A stretch of 41,283 nucleotides of DNA from Thiobacillaceae bacterium (GTDB lineage: Bacteria; Pseudomonadota; Gammaproteobacteria; Burkholderiales; Thiobacillaceae): positions 1 to 41,283 of the forward strand of contig JAAPAA010000285.1 in assembly GCA_012274165.1 (NCBI GenBank), given 5' to 3'. Position numbers and translations under genes: made by a program. Each line of letters opens with the position of its first letter. Position 1 is the stretch's first letter. The notes under the pieces were generated by a model. It saw only the letters and a list, made by a program, of their open reading frames with translations. It was not told where the DNA came from and ran no database searches. This document shows, in pieces, positions 25,160 to 33,780 of this stretch.

Positions 25160-25264
25160 CACCGTTTCAAGCCTGGCCGGCGCCATCGCGGCCATCAAGT
25201 CGCGATCGAAGGCAGCAATGAACGACGCAGGATGATTCTGGACTGGAGCCTGGTACCTCACTCT
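25160..25264 (+). pseudogene. Decayed partial copy of the hypothetical gene at 21448-22287
   Basis: In the 276-bp gap between two minus-strand genes, an open frame from 25115 encodes HRGHQVAIEGSNERRRMILDW, clearly related to RRGHQLVVEGNNERRWIILDW at the C-terminus of the gene ending at 22287. At DNA level 25190-25249 aligns with 22210-22269 with about 14 mismatches by eye. Only the last 30-35 codons are recognisable; the body of the gene is missing. It is a gene relic rather than a working gene. Confidence 0.7.
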
Positions 25265-25276
25265 GAAACGCGGCAA

Positions 25277-27487
25277 TCAGCCGCGTGTCTGCCGGCCGGC
25301 GGAAACGAATGCGGCGAAATCCGCTGCCGGTAACGCCTGCGAATGCAGGAAGCCCTGCACCTTGTCGCAGCCGATCCGCGCCAGGTAGTCCTGCTGCTCG
25401 CAGGTTTCGATGCCTTCGGCGATGGCGTCCAGTCCCAGCGTTTTGGCCAGGCCGATGATGGCCGCCGCAATGGCGCAGTCGTTGGCGTCGCCCGGGATGT
25501 CCAGCACAAACGAGCGGTCGATCTTGAGGTTGTCGATCGGCAGCTGCTTCAGATAGGACAGCGAGGAATAACCGGTGCCGAAATCGTCGATGGCGACGCG
25601 GATGCCGTACTCGCGCAACTGCGTGAGCACCCGCGAACACAGTTCGATGTCGCGCATCAGCATGTTCTCGGTCAACTCGATCTGCAGTTGCCGGCCGGGC
25701 ACGCCGCTTTCATGCAACAGATCGATGATGCGGTCGGTGAAATCCGGCTGCGCCAGTTGCACGGCCGAGATATTGACCGAGATGTAGTCGAGCTCAAGTC
25801 CGTCTGCCAGCCATTCATGCATGCGCGTCAGCGCCTCGCGCAGGATCCATTCGCCGAGCGGCACGATCAGGCGCGTTTCCTCGGCAACCGGGATGAAGCT
25901 GCCTGGCGTGCGTGCGTCGGCCGGTCCGTTTGGCCAGCGGATCAGCGCCTCGCAGGCGACGACCTTGCCGCGGGTGATATCCACAATGGGCTGATAGTGC
26001 AGCTCGAAGCCGCCGTCCCGCACTGCGGTGCGCAACGCATGGTCGAGCTCGATTTTGCTGCGCATCACCTCGGACAGTTCCACGCTGTAGCGCACATGGC
26101 CGTCGCGTCCGGCATCCTTGGCGCGGTACATCGCCGTATCAGCGTTCTTCAGCAGGGTGACGGCATCGATGCCGTCTTCAGGATAAAGCGTGACGCCGAT
26201 GCTGCAGCCCACATACAGATCGAGTCCATTGACCACGAACGGCTGCTTGAAAGCCGCCACCACCTTGTCGGCCAGGCTGGTCGCGGCGGCGGGCGAGGTA
26301 TTGCCTTCCATCAACACCACGAACTCGTCACCGCCGAGGCGGGCGACGGTATCGACCTGACGGACCAGGCTCTTGAGCCGGCGCGCAGCTTCAATCAGCA
26401 GCAGGTCGCCGATCTGGTGACCCAGACTGTCATTGATGTTCTTGAAATGGTCGAGGTCGATGAAGAGCAGGGCAACGGTCTGGTCATCGCGCTTGGCGCG
26501 TTCGATGTCATGGTGCAGCCGGTCGCTCAGCAACAGCCGGTTGGGTAGCTCGGTCAGCACATCGTGATGCGCCAGGAAATTGAGCCGGGTCTGGGTTTCC
26601 TTGATCGACGAGATGTCGGTCATGACCGAGATGTAGTGCGTCAGCACGCCCTGAGCATCACGCACTTCGCTGATGGTTTGCAGCAGGGGCAGGATGCGGC
26701 CGTCGCGCGACCGGTCGAGGATCTCGCCATGCCAGTGCCCGGTTGCGCGCAGCGTGTCCCACAACGCTTCATAGAAAGCCGGTTCATGCAGGTCCGACTT
26801 GAGGATGCTCGGCGTCGAGCCGATCAGTTCATCGCGGCCGTAACCCGTGATGCGCGTCACGGCCGCGTTGACTTCGATCACGCGGTTGTCGGTATCGGTA
26901 ATCAGGATGCCTTCGCCGACATGGCTGAAGACCTGGGCATACAGCTGCAGATGGCGCTCGACTTCCATCTGCTGGGTGATGTCGGCAAACAGCATGACCG
27001 TCTTGGCATGCCGGCCGGCCTCGTCGAAAATCTTCGAGGCGACCACCTGCACGTCCTGGCCGTGCAGGTTGACGACATGGCAGGTGCCATCGGCGACCTC
27101 GCGAACATGGGCCAGCGCTTCGGTACAGTCGCACACCTCGTTCGACAGACGACCGATAATCTGCGCCCGTTCGCTGCCGCCGAAAAACCAGTCGAGAGAG
27201 CGCCGGTTGCAGTCCTCGATCCGGTTGTCGTGGTCGAACACGACCACGGCGGCGCCCAGCGTATCGAAAATGGCGCGGATCTCGTCGGTGGCGAGATTGA
27301 GGCGATGGTTGGTCTCGTTGAGATGGGCGACCATCTGCGCGAACGATTCGGCGACGATGCCGATGGGATCCAGCTCGAGCAGGGTGGCGTCGTCGAGCTC
27401 CTCGGGGCGCAGCGGCAAGGTTCCCATCACCGCCAGCAGCTGGTCGAGCTTGGCGCGGATATAGCGAATGGCGTCTGTGCTTGTCAT
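25277..27487 (-). CDS. PAS-PAS-GGDEF-EAL cyclic-di-GMP protein with Cys-containing PAS
   Basis: 736 residues, soluble. A helical N-terminal region (about 1-70) precedes two PAS domains (about 70-175 and 185-295). The first has three cysteines, NEVCDC (116-121) and TCHV near 136, which might bind metal or sense redox; this is only a suggestion. GGDEF domain about 300-465 with GGDEF at 385-389 and I-site RQVD at 376-379; EAL domain about 475-730 with CEALIRW (EAL at 513-515) and DDFGTGYSS. All catalytic residues look intact, so synthesis and breakdown of c-di-GMP are both possible. 30 bp downstream of the TusA-like gene and probably in one transcript with YedE and TusA. Confidence 0.95.
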   Translation of the reverse strand: MTSTDAIRYIRAKLDQLLAVMGTLPLRPEELDDATLLELDPIGIVAESFAQMVAHLNETNHRLNLATDEIRAIFDTLGAAVVVFDHDNRIEDCNRRSLDWFFGGSERAQIIGRLSNEVCDCTEALAHVREVADGTCHVVNLHGQDVQVVASKIFDEAGRHAKTVMLFADITQQMEVERHLQLYAQVFSHVGEGILITDTDNRVIEVNAAVTRITGYGRDELIGSTPSILKSDLHEPAFYEALWDTLRATGHWHGEILDRSRDGRILPLLQTISEVRDAQGVLTHYISVMTDISSIKETQTRLNFLAHHDVLTELPNRLLLSDRLHHDIERAKRDDQTVALLFIDLDHFKNINDSLGHQIGDLLLIEAARRLKSLVRQVDTVARLGGDEFVVLMEGNTSPAAATSLADKVVAAFKQPFVVNGLDLYVGCSIGVTLYPEDGIDAVTLLKNADTAMYRAKDAGRDGHVRYSVELSEVMRSKIELDHALRTAVRDGGFELHYQPIVDITRGKVVACEALIRWPNGPADARTPGSFIPVAEETRLIVPLGEWILREALTRMHEWLADGLELDYISVNISAVQLAQPDFTDRIIDLLHESGVPGRQLQIELTENMLMRDIELCSRVLTQLREYGIRVAIDDFGTGYSSLSYLKQLPIDNLKIDRSFVLDIPGDANDCAIAAAIIGLAKTLGLDAIAEGIETCEQQDYLARIGCDKVQGFLHSQALPAADFAAFVSAGRQTRG

Positions 27488-27517
27488 GGTGGCAGGGGTC
27501 GGTGCGTGGACTCTGGT

Positions 27518-27760
27518 TCAGGTCGCGCCAAACACCCGGATCCGGTAGCTGCCATCCAGGCGGACGACCTCGGTGCGAAAGCCCATGCGCTCAGCCATGG
27601 CAGGAATGGTGGCGGTGGCCTGGCGGTCATCGGTCAGCACCACAATTTCAGTGCCGCCGCCACGGACCGCAGTGCCATTGCGGTTGAGCTCCTTCAGCGT
27701 CAGCAGCAGGCAGGACGGACATATCTGGCCCCGGATATCGATGTCGATGGTCTGCGTCAT
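27518..27760 (-). CDS. TusA-like sulfur-carrier protein with CPxC motif
   Basis: 80 residues, the size of TusA/SirA proteins, which carry persulfide sulfur. The active-site motif lies at residues 14-17: Cys-Pro-Ser-Cys, where canonical TusA has Cys-Pro-x-Pro. The second Cys could form a disulfide with the first or make a dithiol sulfur carrier. The rest follows the beta-alpha-beta-alpha-beta-beta pattern, with ATIPAMAERMGF as the second helix and YRIRVFG as the last strand. It starts 6 bp after the stop of the YedE-type transporter, the usual partner, so it probably accepts the sulfur that enters through it. Confidence 0.9.
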   Translation of the reverse strand: MTQTIDIDIRGQICPSCLLLTLKELNRNGTAVRGGGTEIVVLTDDRQATATIPAMAERMGFRTEVVRLDGSYRIRVFGAT

Positions 27761-27766
27761 GCGGCG

Positions 27767-28879
27767 TTACCGTACCACGAAACGCGTGAGCAGGCGGGCG
27801 CCGACCCAGGTGCCGGGCAGCAGGCCCGCGAGGAACAGCAGGCTGGGCAGCGCAAGAATCGGCACCCCGCCCCACAGGTGCCAGACGTTGCACGACGGCG
27901 CCATGCGCGCAGCCAGCCCGAGCAGCAGACCGCCGCTCAACGCGGACAGCATCTGGCGACGCGGCAGTCGCCACTGCAAGCGCCACTCGCCTACCCGCAG
28001 CGCCGAGACCATGGCGCCGCCGATGATGCCGAAAATCAATGGGTACTGAATCGCAGCGATGGCATCCAGCCCGGGGCCCGGTCCGCCCTGGATCGCATGC
28101 CCGGAGAAGGGCGGTGTGTAGCTGAGCGGCTGCACCGAAAAGTAGGCCAGGCGCCCGGCATGTGCGGGGGCGATCATCGACTCGATGCCGGCGCCGAGCT
28201 TGGAATAGCTGGTGGTAATCCCCATCGGCATGCCGATCAGCACATACGAGGCAAAGCCGAGCAGCGCCAGAATGACGGCCGCGCGCCACGGCGCAAGATG
28301 GCCGGCGGCGAACCCGGGGCGGTCCATGCGGCCGCTGCGGAATTCGCGCACCAGCCAGAGGCCACCAACAGTGGCGAGCGGCAGCAGCAGGACGGACGGC
28401 GAGACCCCCAGCCATTGCGGCACAGTGATTGCATCCTTCACCAGCACGGTGGATTGGGCGAAAGCGCTCCACTGCGGGTGGATCTCGGCGTAAGCCGCCG
28501 AACCCGCCAGCATGCCGACGAAGGCCAGCGCGCTGGCCAGGCTGCCTGCACCCATCTTGTAGAGACTGCCGACGACGCAGCCGCCGGCCAGCACCATGCC
28601 GATGCCAAACAGAAAGCCGCCGGCAGCGTTGGCCAGCGACGGGGCGCCGAGCAGGGGAAACGGATACAGCGTGATCAGGCCGCTCAGGCGGCCGAATTCG
28701 AACAGCGCCATGCTGACAACGACCAGCAGGATCATCTGGCGCAGCAGGAAAAAATCGCGGAACAGGAACAGGTCGCGGAACGATGCCGTCACGCAGAAAT
28801 CCGCACGATGCATGACAAAGCCTGCCACGAGGCCGATGGCGAGCGAGCTGAGAACAATCAGCAAAATACCCTGTTCCAT
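27767..28879 (-). CDS. YeeE/YedE-family sulfur (thiosulfate-type) transporter
   Basis: Inner-membrane transporter of the TsuA/YeeE family, which takes up thiosulfate or related sulfur through a chain of cysteines. 370 residues from ATG at 28879; ATG at 28900 (7 codons longer) and a still longer frame are possible, none having a strong binding site. About ten hydrophobic helices. The key cysteines are present: HRADFCVT (Cys29), LAGGCVVG (Cys101), and APSCNVWHLWGG near residue 325, each in a conserved Gly-rich or short-helix context. Pairing with the TusA-like gene 6 bp downstream supports sulfur delivery to the cytoplasm. Substrate not proven. Confidence 0.92.
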   Translation of the reverse strand: MEQGILLIVLSSLAIGLVAGFVMHRADFCVTASFRDLFLFRDFFLLRQMILLVVVSMALFEFGRLSGLITLYPFPLLGAPSLANAAGGFLFGIGMVLAGGCVVGSLYKMGAGSLASALAFVGMLAGSAAYAEIHPQWSAFAQSTVLVKDAITVPQWLGVSPSVLLLPLATVGGLWLVREFRSGRMDRPGFAAGHLAPWRAAVILALLGFASYVLIGMPMGITTSYSKLGAGIESMIAPAHAGRLAYFSVQPLSYTPPFSGHAIQGGPGPGLDAIAAIQYPLIFGIIGGAMVSALRVGEWRLQWRLPRRQMLSALSGGLLLGLAARMAPSCNVWHLWGGVPILALPSLLFLAGLLPGTWVGARLLTRFVVR

Positions 28880-29064
28880 AGTGAGACATTCCGGGTTCAT
28901 GACAGGCGAAGCCGATGCGGGTGCCCGATAGTGCCCAAGCCCGCGCAAGATCGGCCCAATCATTAACGGCCTGTTTGCGGCAAATCTGAACGCACCGCAA
29001 GGCGGCGCATGTCGCCCTCATGGCAGGGGGCATAATCGCCGCATCGACATCACGAAGCCCTGCC

Positions 29065-29742
29065 ATGAGCGTACCCGCCCTGCCTGTCCTGTCCCTGCTC
29101 GAAACCCGCGTCCTCGGCGTGCTCTTCGAAAAGCAGCACACCGTGCCCGACACCTATCCCTTGTCGCTCAATGCGCTGATGGCCGGCTGCAATCAGAAGA
29201 CCAGCCGTCATCCCATCATCGAGGTGAGCGAGGCCGAGGTGCTGGCCGCCATCGACAGCCTCAGGGGACCTGCCCTGGTCATGGAGTCCAGCGGCGGCCG
29301 CGTGACCCGCTACGCCCACAACATGGGCCGCGTGCTGCACCTGCCCGCCCAATCCATCGCCCTGCTCACCGTGCTGATGCTGCGCGGTCCGCAGACACCA
29401 GGCGAGTTGCGCATCAATTGCGAGCGCCTGCACAAATTCGCCGACATCTCGGCGGTGGAAGGCTTTCTGCAGGAACTGGCCGAACGGCCGGAAGGCGCGA
29501 TGGTGGTCGAACTCCCGCGCCAGCCCGGCGCGCGCGAGAACCGCTGGGCACACCTGCTGGGCGGTGCGCCCATCATTGAAGAACTCGCCGCCGCAGCATC
29601 CGCGTCTGGAGAGCTCGCCGCCGGCGTGACCGTGAGCGAGATCGCCGCGCTCAAGGCCAATGTGGCGCGGCTGGAGGCGGAGCTCAATGCCTTGCAGGGC
29701 GTGGTGGGCAAGCTGTGCGCAGAGCTCGGCGTAGCGGGTTGA
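29065..29742 (+). CDS. yceH: YceH-like DUF480 winged-helix protein
   Basis: 225 residues from ATG at 29065. The N-terminus LSLLETRVLGVLFEKQHTVP and the following DTYPLSLNALMAGCNQKTSR are the hallmark of the YceH (UPF0502/DUF480) family, which folds as two winged-helix domains. RYAHNM and the segment LMLRGPQTPGELR (second domain) also match. The C-terminal part (about 180-220) is a Leu/Ala/Glu helix, probably a coiled coil. Biological role unknown. Single gene, divergent from the YedE operon across about 185 bp that hold no other gene. Confidence 0.93.
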   Translation: MSVPALPVLSLLETRVLGVLFEKQHTVPDTYPLSLNALMAGCNQKTSRHPIIEVSEAEVLAAIDSLRGPALVMESSGGRVTRYAHNMGRVLHLPAQSIALLTVLMLRGPQTPGELRINCERLHKFADISAVEGFLQELAERPEGAMVVELPRQPGARENRWAHLLGGAPIIEELAAAASASGELAAGVTVSEIAALKANVARLEAELNALQGVVGKLCAELGVAG

Positions 29743-29781
29743 TGGGTGGAGCCAGCCATCTCGTGACCGGCTCCGGATCGA

Positions 29782-31887
29782 TCAGGGCGATGCTCGAGTC
29801 GCGGCCAGCATGTATTGCTGGAATTCTTCCGCCAGCAGCGGCCTGGAGAAATAGTTGCCCTGCACTTCATCGCAATGATGCAGGCGAAGATGCTCGACCG
29901 TGTCTTGTGTTTCAATGCCTTCGGCAATGGTTCTGAGGTTGAGCGCACGCGCCATCTGGATGATGGCATGGACGATGGCGGCATCTTCGGGATTGGTGTT
30001 CATGTCCTGAACGAAGGTTTGAGCGATTTTCAGCTTGTCGATGGGGAAACGCTTGAGGTAGGCCAGGCTGGAATAGCCGGTCCCGAAATCGTCGATCGCA
30101 AAGCGGATGCCCAGGCTCCTGAGATTGAGGACGGTTTCCAGTGCGTATTCAGCTTCCACGATCAGGAGGGACTCGGTCAGCTCCAGTTCCAGCCGGGCGG
30201 GCGCAAGTCCGGAGTCGCTCAGGGCCTGCACCACGGATTGCTGCAGGTTGCCGCGACGGAATTGCATCGCCGACAGGTTCACCGCGACGGTCAGTTCGGG
30301 CAACCCGGCCTGTTGCCAGCGGACGGCCTGGCGACAGGCTTCCTGCAGCACCCATTCGCCAATCGGCACAATCAGGCCACAGTCTTCGGCGACGGAAACG
30401 AACGCCTCCGGCAGCACCAGACCGCGCTTGGGCGAGTTCCACCGCAGCAGTGCCTCGACGCCGGTGACCCGCCCGCTGGCAAGATCGATCTGGGGTTGGT
30501 AGTGCAGAACGAACTCGCCGCCAGCCAATGCCTGACGCAATTCGATGCGGATGGCATGGGACAAGGCGACAGCCGCGTTCATCTGCTCGCTGAAAAAGGT
30601 GAAATCGTTTCCGCCCGTGCCTTTGGCATGATACATGGCGGTATCGGCCCGCTGCATCAGCGTGTCCGTATCCTTGGCATCGTTGGGGTAGATCGCGATC
30701 CCGACCGAGGTAGTCACCAGCAGGGAATGGCCCTCGATCTCGCAGGGGGCTGCCAGGGCGGCGACAATCTTGGCGGCGCTACCCGTCACAGCGTCGAGAT
30801 CCTGGATGTGCGTGAGAATGATCAGAAACTCGTCGCCGCCCTGCCGGCTAACGGTGTCTGTTTCCCGCAGGCAGGCTTGCAGGCGTCGCGCAACCTCGAC
30901 CAGCAGCAGATCACCCATGTTGTGGCCGAGGGAATCGTTGATCGCCTTGAATTTGTCCAGATCCAGGAACAGCAGCGCGACGTTTTCATTTGCGCGATCG
31001 GCATAGGCCATGGCCATTTTCAGCCGTTCCGTCGCCACGAAACGGTTAGGCAGCCGGGTTAGATGATCGTGATGGGCCAGAAACTCGATCTGCGCTTCGG
31101 CCAGCTTGCGCGCGGTCGTATCGATGCAGATGCCGGTCATGCGCTGTGCGTTGCCGTCCGCATCATAAGTGGTGTCGCCGAACGCATCGATCCAGCGCAC
31201 CGCCCCGGTCGGCAAAACGATGCGGTATTCGTTGAAGAGGGGCACATGATCGCGGAGGGTTGTGTAGATCGCCTCTTCAGCCCGCTGCAGGTCATCCGGA
31301 TGCACCACGCTGCGCCAGGTATCGAACGTGGCGGCCGTGGCGGCGGGATCCAGTCCGAACAGCTGAAAGAGTTCGTCCGACCAGACAAGCGTCCCGCTGG
31401 GGACGTCCCAGTCCCACACCCCCGCCCCCGCGGTACGTTGCGCCAGCGACAGCCGCTCGTTGGCCCGCAGCAGATCCTGCTCCGCCTGCTTGCGCTCGGT
31501 GATGACGTCGAACATGGCAACGAAGTGTTCGGGTTTGGGACGGTAAACCGTAATCGAGAACCACATGCCGAGTGCGCCGACCCAGGTTTCGAACTTCTCC
31601 GCTTTGCCACCCTGGGCGACCCGGCCGAAAATATCGAACAGCAGGGGATCGGATTCACGGACACCCGGAATGACGTCGGTGATGCGCCGGCCGACTACGC
31701 CCGAGAGGCCGGTCAGCGATTCAAACGCCGGGTTGGTATAAAGACAGATGAAGTCGCAGGGCTGCCCGTCTTCGAACAGCATCTTGCAGTAGGCCATGCC
31801 ATTGAGCATGTGCTCGACGATCGTTCCCGCCTCGCCAGACAGGCGTGCCACTGCAGACGTGCTGTTTACAGAGTCCTTGGGCGGCAT
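29782..31887 (-). CDS. PAS-PAS-GGDEF-EAL cyclic-di-GMP protein downstream of guanidine operon
   Basis: 701 residues, soluble. PAS 1 (about 20-132), PAS 2 of PAS_3 type (about 145-260, with WDWDVPSGTLVWSDE), GGDEF domain (about 268-430) with GGDEF at 350-354 and I-site RETD at 341-344, EAL domain (about 440-695) with EAL at 478-480 and DDFGTGYSS. Intact catalytic motifs in both domains. The ATG has AGGAG eight bases upstream. It lies 89 bp after the allophanate hydrolase stop on the same strand; no strong terminator was seen between them, so it may be the last gene of the guanidine transcript, or have its own promoter. Confidence 0.95.
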   Translation of the reverse strand: MPPKDSVNSTSAVARLSGEAGTIVEHMLNGMAYCKMLFEDGQPCDFICLYTNPAFESLTGLSGVVGRRITDVIPGVRESDPLLFDIFGRVAQGGKAEKFETWVGALGMWFSITVYRPKPEHFVAMFDVITERKQAEQDLLRANERLSLAQRTAGAGVWDWDVPSGTLVWSDELFQLFGLDPAATAATFDTWRSVVHPDDLQRAEEAIYTTLRDHVPLFNEYRIVLPTGAVRWIDAFGDTTYDADGNAQRMTGICIDTTARKLAEAQIEFLAHHDHLTRLPNRFVATERLKMAMAYADRANENVALLFLDLDKFKAINDSLGHNMGDLLLVEVARRLQACLRETDTVSRQGGDEFLIILTHIQDLDAVTGSAAKIVAALAAPCEIEGHSLLVTTSVGIAIYPNDAKDTDTLMQRADTAMYHAKGTGGNDFTFFSEQMNAAVALSHAIRIELRQALAGGEFVLHYQPQIDLASGRVTGVEALLRWNSPKRGLVLPEAFVSVAEDCGLIVPIGEWVLQEACRQAVRWQQAGLPELTVAVNLSAMQFRRGNLQQSVVQALSDSGLAPARLELELTESLLIVEAEYALETVLNLRSLGIRFAIDDFGTGYSSLAYLKRFPIDKLKIAQTFVQDMNTNPEDAAIVHAIIQMARALNLRTIAEGIETQDTVEHLRLHHCDEVQGNYFSRPLLAEEFQQYMLAATRASP

Positions 31888-31976
31888 CCCATGCTCTCCT
31901 TGATGACCGGCGTGAGCGACTTATTCTGCAGGCTCGCACATATACAGATCTTAGTGCAAATACACAGACATTGAAG

Positions 31977-33770
31977 TCAAGCTGCCCGGCTGGCCAGCCA
32001 CGCCCGCCATCCGCCATAGTCCGTAATGTCCTGCGCATCAGCCACGCCGATGCCTTCGCAGATGAAGCCATTCGCCACGCTGCCGTCGGCCAGTTCCAGT
32101 TTGCCGATGCCGAGCGGCGCCGGGATGCCGGCGACGAAGGAACCGAACTGGCTGGCGGGCATTTCCCAGACTTCGCAGGCGATGGCGGCGCCGCCCTCGT
32201 GCACTTTGATGAGGCCGGGGCGCTTGCCGTCGGGCAGGGCGTAGAAGCGGTATGTCGGCGCGGTCTGCGTCGTGGCCCCCAGACGGGCGTTGCGCTCGGT
32301 AAGTTGATGGTTGAGCGGCAAGCCGCTGAGATGTGCACCGACGACAGCGACCCGGACCTGGCCGCCAGGAAGCAGGTTCAATGTTTCGGCATCAGGCAGA
32401 ACATGCTCGGTGGCGCCCAGCTTGCCGCCGAGCGCCTGCTGCATGCGCGACGCCAGGTGCAGCAGCGGACCATCCTGATGCGGCGGCGCGATAAGGGTGA
32501 CGCCGAACGGCAGGCCATCATTCTGGAACCCGGCTGGCACAGCGGTCGCGGCGAGGTCGAGCAGGTTCATGAAGTTGGTGTAATAGCCGAGATTGGAATT
32601 GAGACGGATGGGGTCGGCTTCCATCTCGTCCACGCGATAGATCGTGCCGGCGGTGGGGGTGAGCATCACGTCGATGTCGTTCCACGCCGCATCGCACACC
32701 CGCCTGAACGCGCGCAGCCTGTAGAGATGGGCGAAGGTATCGGCGGCGCTGATGTCGCGACCGCCGGCGATGATGTCGCGCACCGGCGGAAACACCTTGT
32801 CCGGCTGCGCGTCGAAAAAGTCGCGGATGGCGAGGTAGCGCTCGGCGACCCAGGGGCCGCCGTAGAGCAGGCGCGCGGTGTCGAGGAAGGGGGCGAGATC
32901 GACTGCGACCGGCGTGCCGCCCAGCGCCTGCATGCGTTCCACCGCTTCGCCGAACAACCGCTCTGCCTCGGCGTTGCCGAAGAATTGCAGGTCCTTCTGC
33001 ATCGGCACGCCGAACCTGAAACCGGCGGCGCGGCCGAAGTCGAAGCCGTGCGGCGACAGCGGCCGCGAGTATTCATCGTCGGCGTCGAAACCGGCGGCGA
33101 CCGCCAGCACGCGCTCGGCGTCCTCCGCAGTCAACGCGAAAATCGACACCGCATCGAGCGAGCGGCACGCGGGCACCACACCGTGGGTGGACAGCGCGCC
33201 GCAGCTTGGCTTGTGGCCGACGAGGTGATTGAACGCGGCGGGCACGCGGCCGGATCCGGCGGTGTCGGTGCCGAGCGAGAAGCTCGCCAGACCGAGCGCC
33301 ACCGCGACCGCCGAACCGGAACTGGAGCCGCCGGAAATGAAATCGGGGTTGAAAGCGTTGCGGCAGGCGCCGTAGGGCGAGCGGGTGCCGTTCAAGCCGG
33401 TGGCGAACTGGTCGAGGTTGGTCTTGCCAAGCGGGATGGCACCGGCGTCGATCAGGCGCTGTACGACGGTAGCGTTGCGTTCCGGCGTGTAGGCGTATTC
33501 CGGACAGCCTGCGGTGGTAGGCAGACCGGCGAGATCGATGTTGTCCTTGATGGCGAAGGGGATGCCGTAGAGCGGCAGGCTGGCGATGTCCCTGCCTTCG
33601 AGTTTGCTTGCATAGGCCCGCAGGGCGTCGGCGTCGAGGCGGCTGATCCAGATATGGTGCGTGTCTTCTGCAGCTGTACGGGCGAGCAGGTCTTCCACCA
33701 GTTCAAGCGGGGTGAGTTCGCCGGACTGGTAGCGCTGGCGCAGGGTGGCGATGTCGAGCAATGGTTTCAT
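31977..33770 (-). CDS. atzF: Allophanate hydrolase
   Basis: Hydrolyses allophanate to ammonia and carbon dioxide, the last step of guanidine (or urea-carboxylase) degradation. 597 residues, the usual length. Amidase-signature N-terminal domain: Lys75 in FAIKDNID, the GGSSSGSA loop at 147-154 carrying the cis-Ser, and nucleophile Ser173 in TAGSGRVPA. Residues from about 470 form the small C-terminal domain of allophanate hydrolases (LFVVGAHLSGLPLN-like segment, here RVAVVGAHLSGLPLNHQL), which decarboxylates the intermediate. Starts 10 bp after the carboxylase stop. Distinguished from GatA by this C-terminal domain and by context. Confidence 0.96.
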   Translation of the reverse strand: MKPLLDIATLRQRYQSGELTPLELVEDLLARTAAEDTHHIWISRLDADALRAYASKLEGRDIASLPLYGIPFAIKDNIDLAGLPTTAGCPEYAYTPERNATVVQRLIDAGAIPLGKTNLDQFATGLNGTRSPYGACRNAFNPDFISGGSSSGSAVAVALGLASFSLGTDTAGSGRVPAAFNHLVGHKPSCGALSTHGVVPACRSLDAVSIFALTAEDAERVLAVAAGFDADDEYSRPLSPHGFDFGRAAGFRFGVPMQKDLQFFGNAEAERLFGEAVERMQALGGTPVAVDLAPFLDTARLLYGGPWVAERYLAIRDFFDAQPDKVFPPVRDIIAGGRDISAADTFAHLYRLRAFRRVCDAAWNDIDVMLTPTAGTIYRVDEMEADPIRLNSNLGYYTNFMNLLDLAATAVPAGFQNDGLPFGVTLIAPPHQDGPLLHLASRMQQALGGKLGATEHVLPDAETLNLLPGGQVRVAVVGAHLSGLPLNHQLTERNARLGATTQTAPTYRFYALPDGKRPGLIKVHEGGAAIACEVWEMPASQFGSFVAGIPAPLGIGKLELADGSVANGFICEGIGVADAQDITDYGGWRAWLASRAA

Positions 33771-33780
33771 TTTCTATTCC

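Noticed and set aside
26564..28966. 800-codon plus-strand open frame
   Set aside because: Antisense to the GGDEF-EAL, TusA-like and YedE-like genes, whose motifs are unmistakable.
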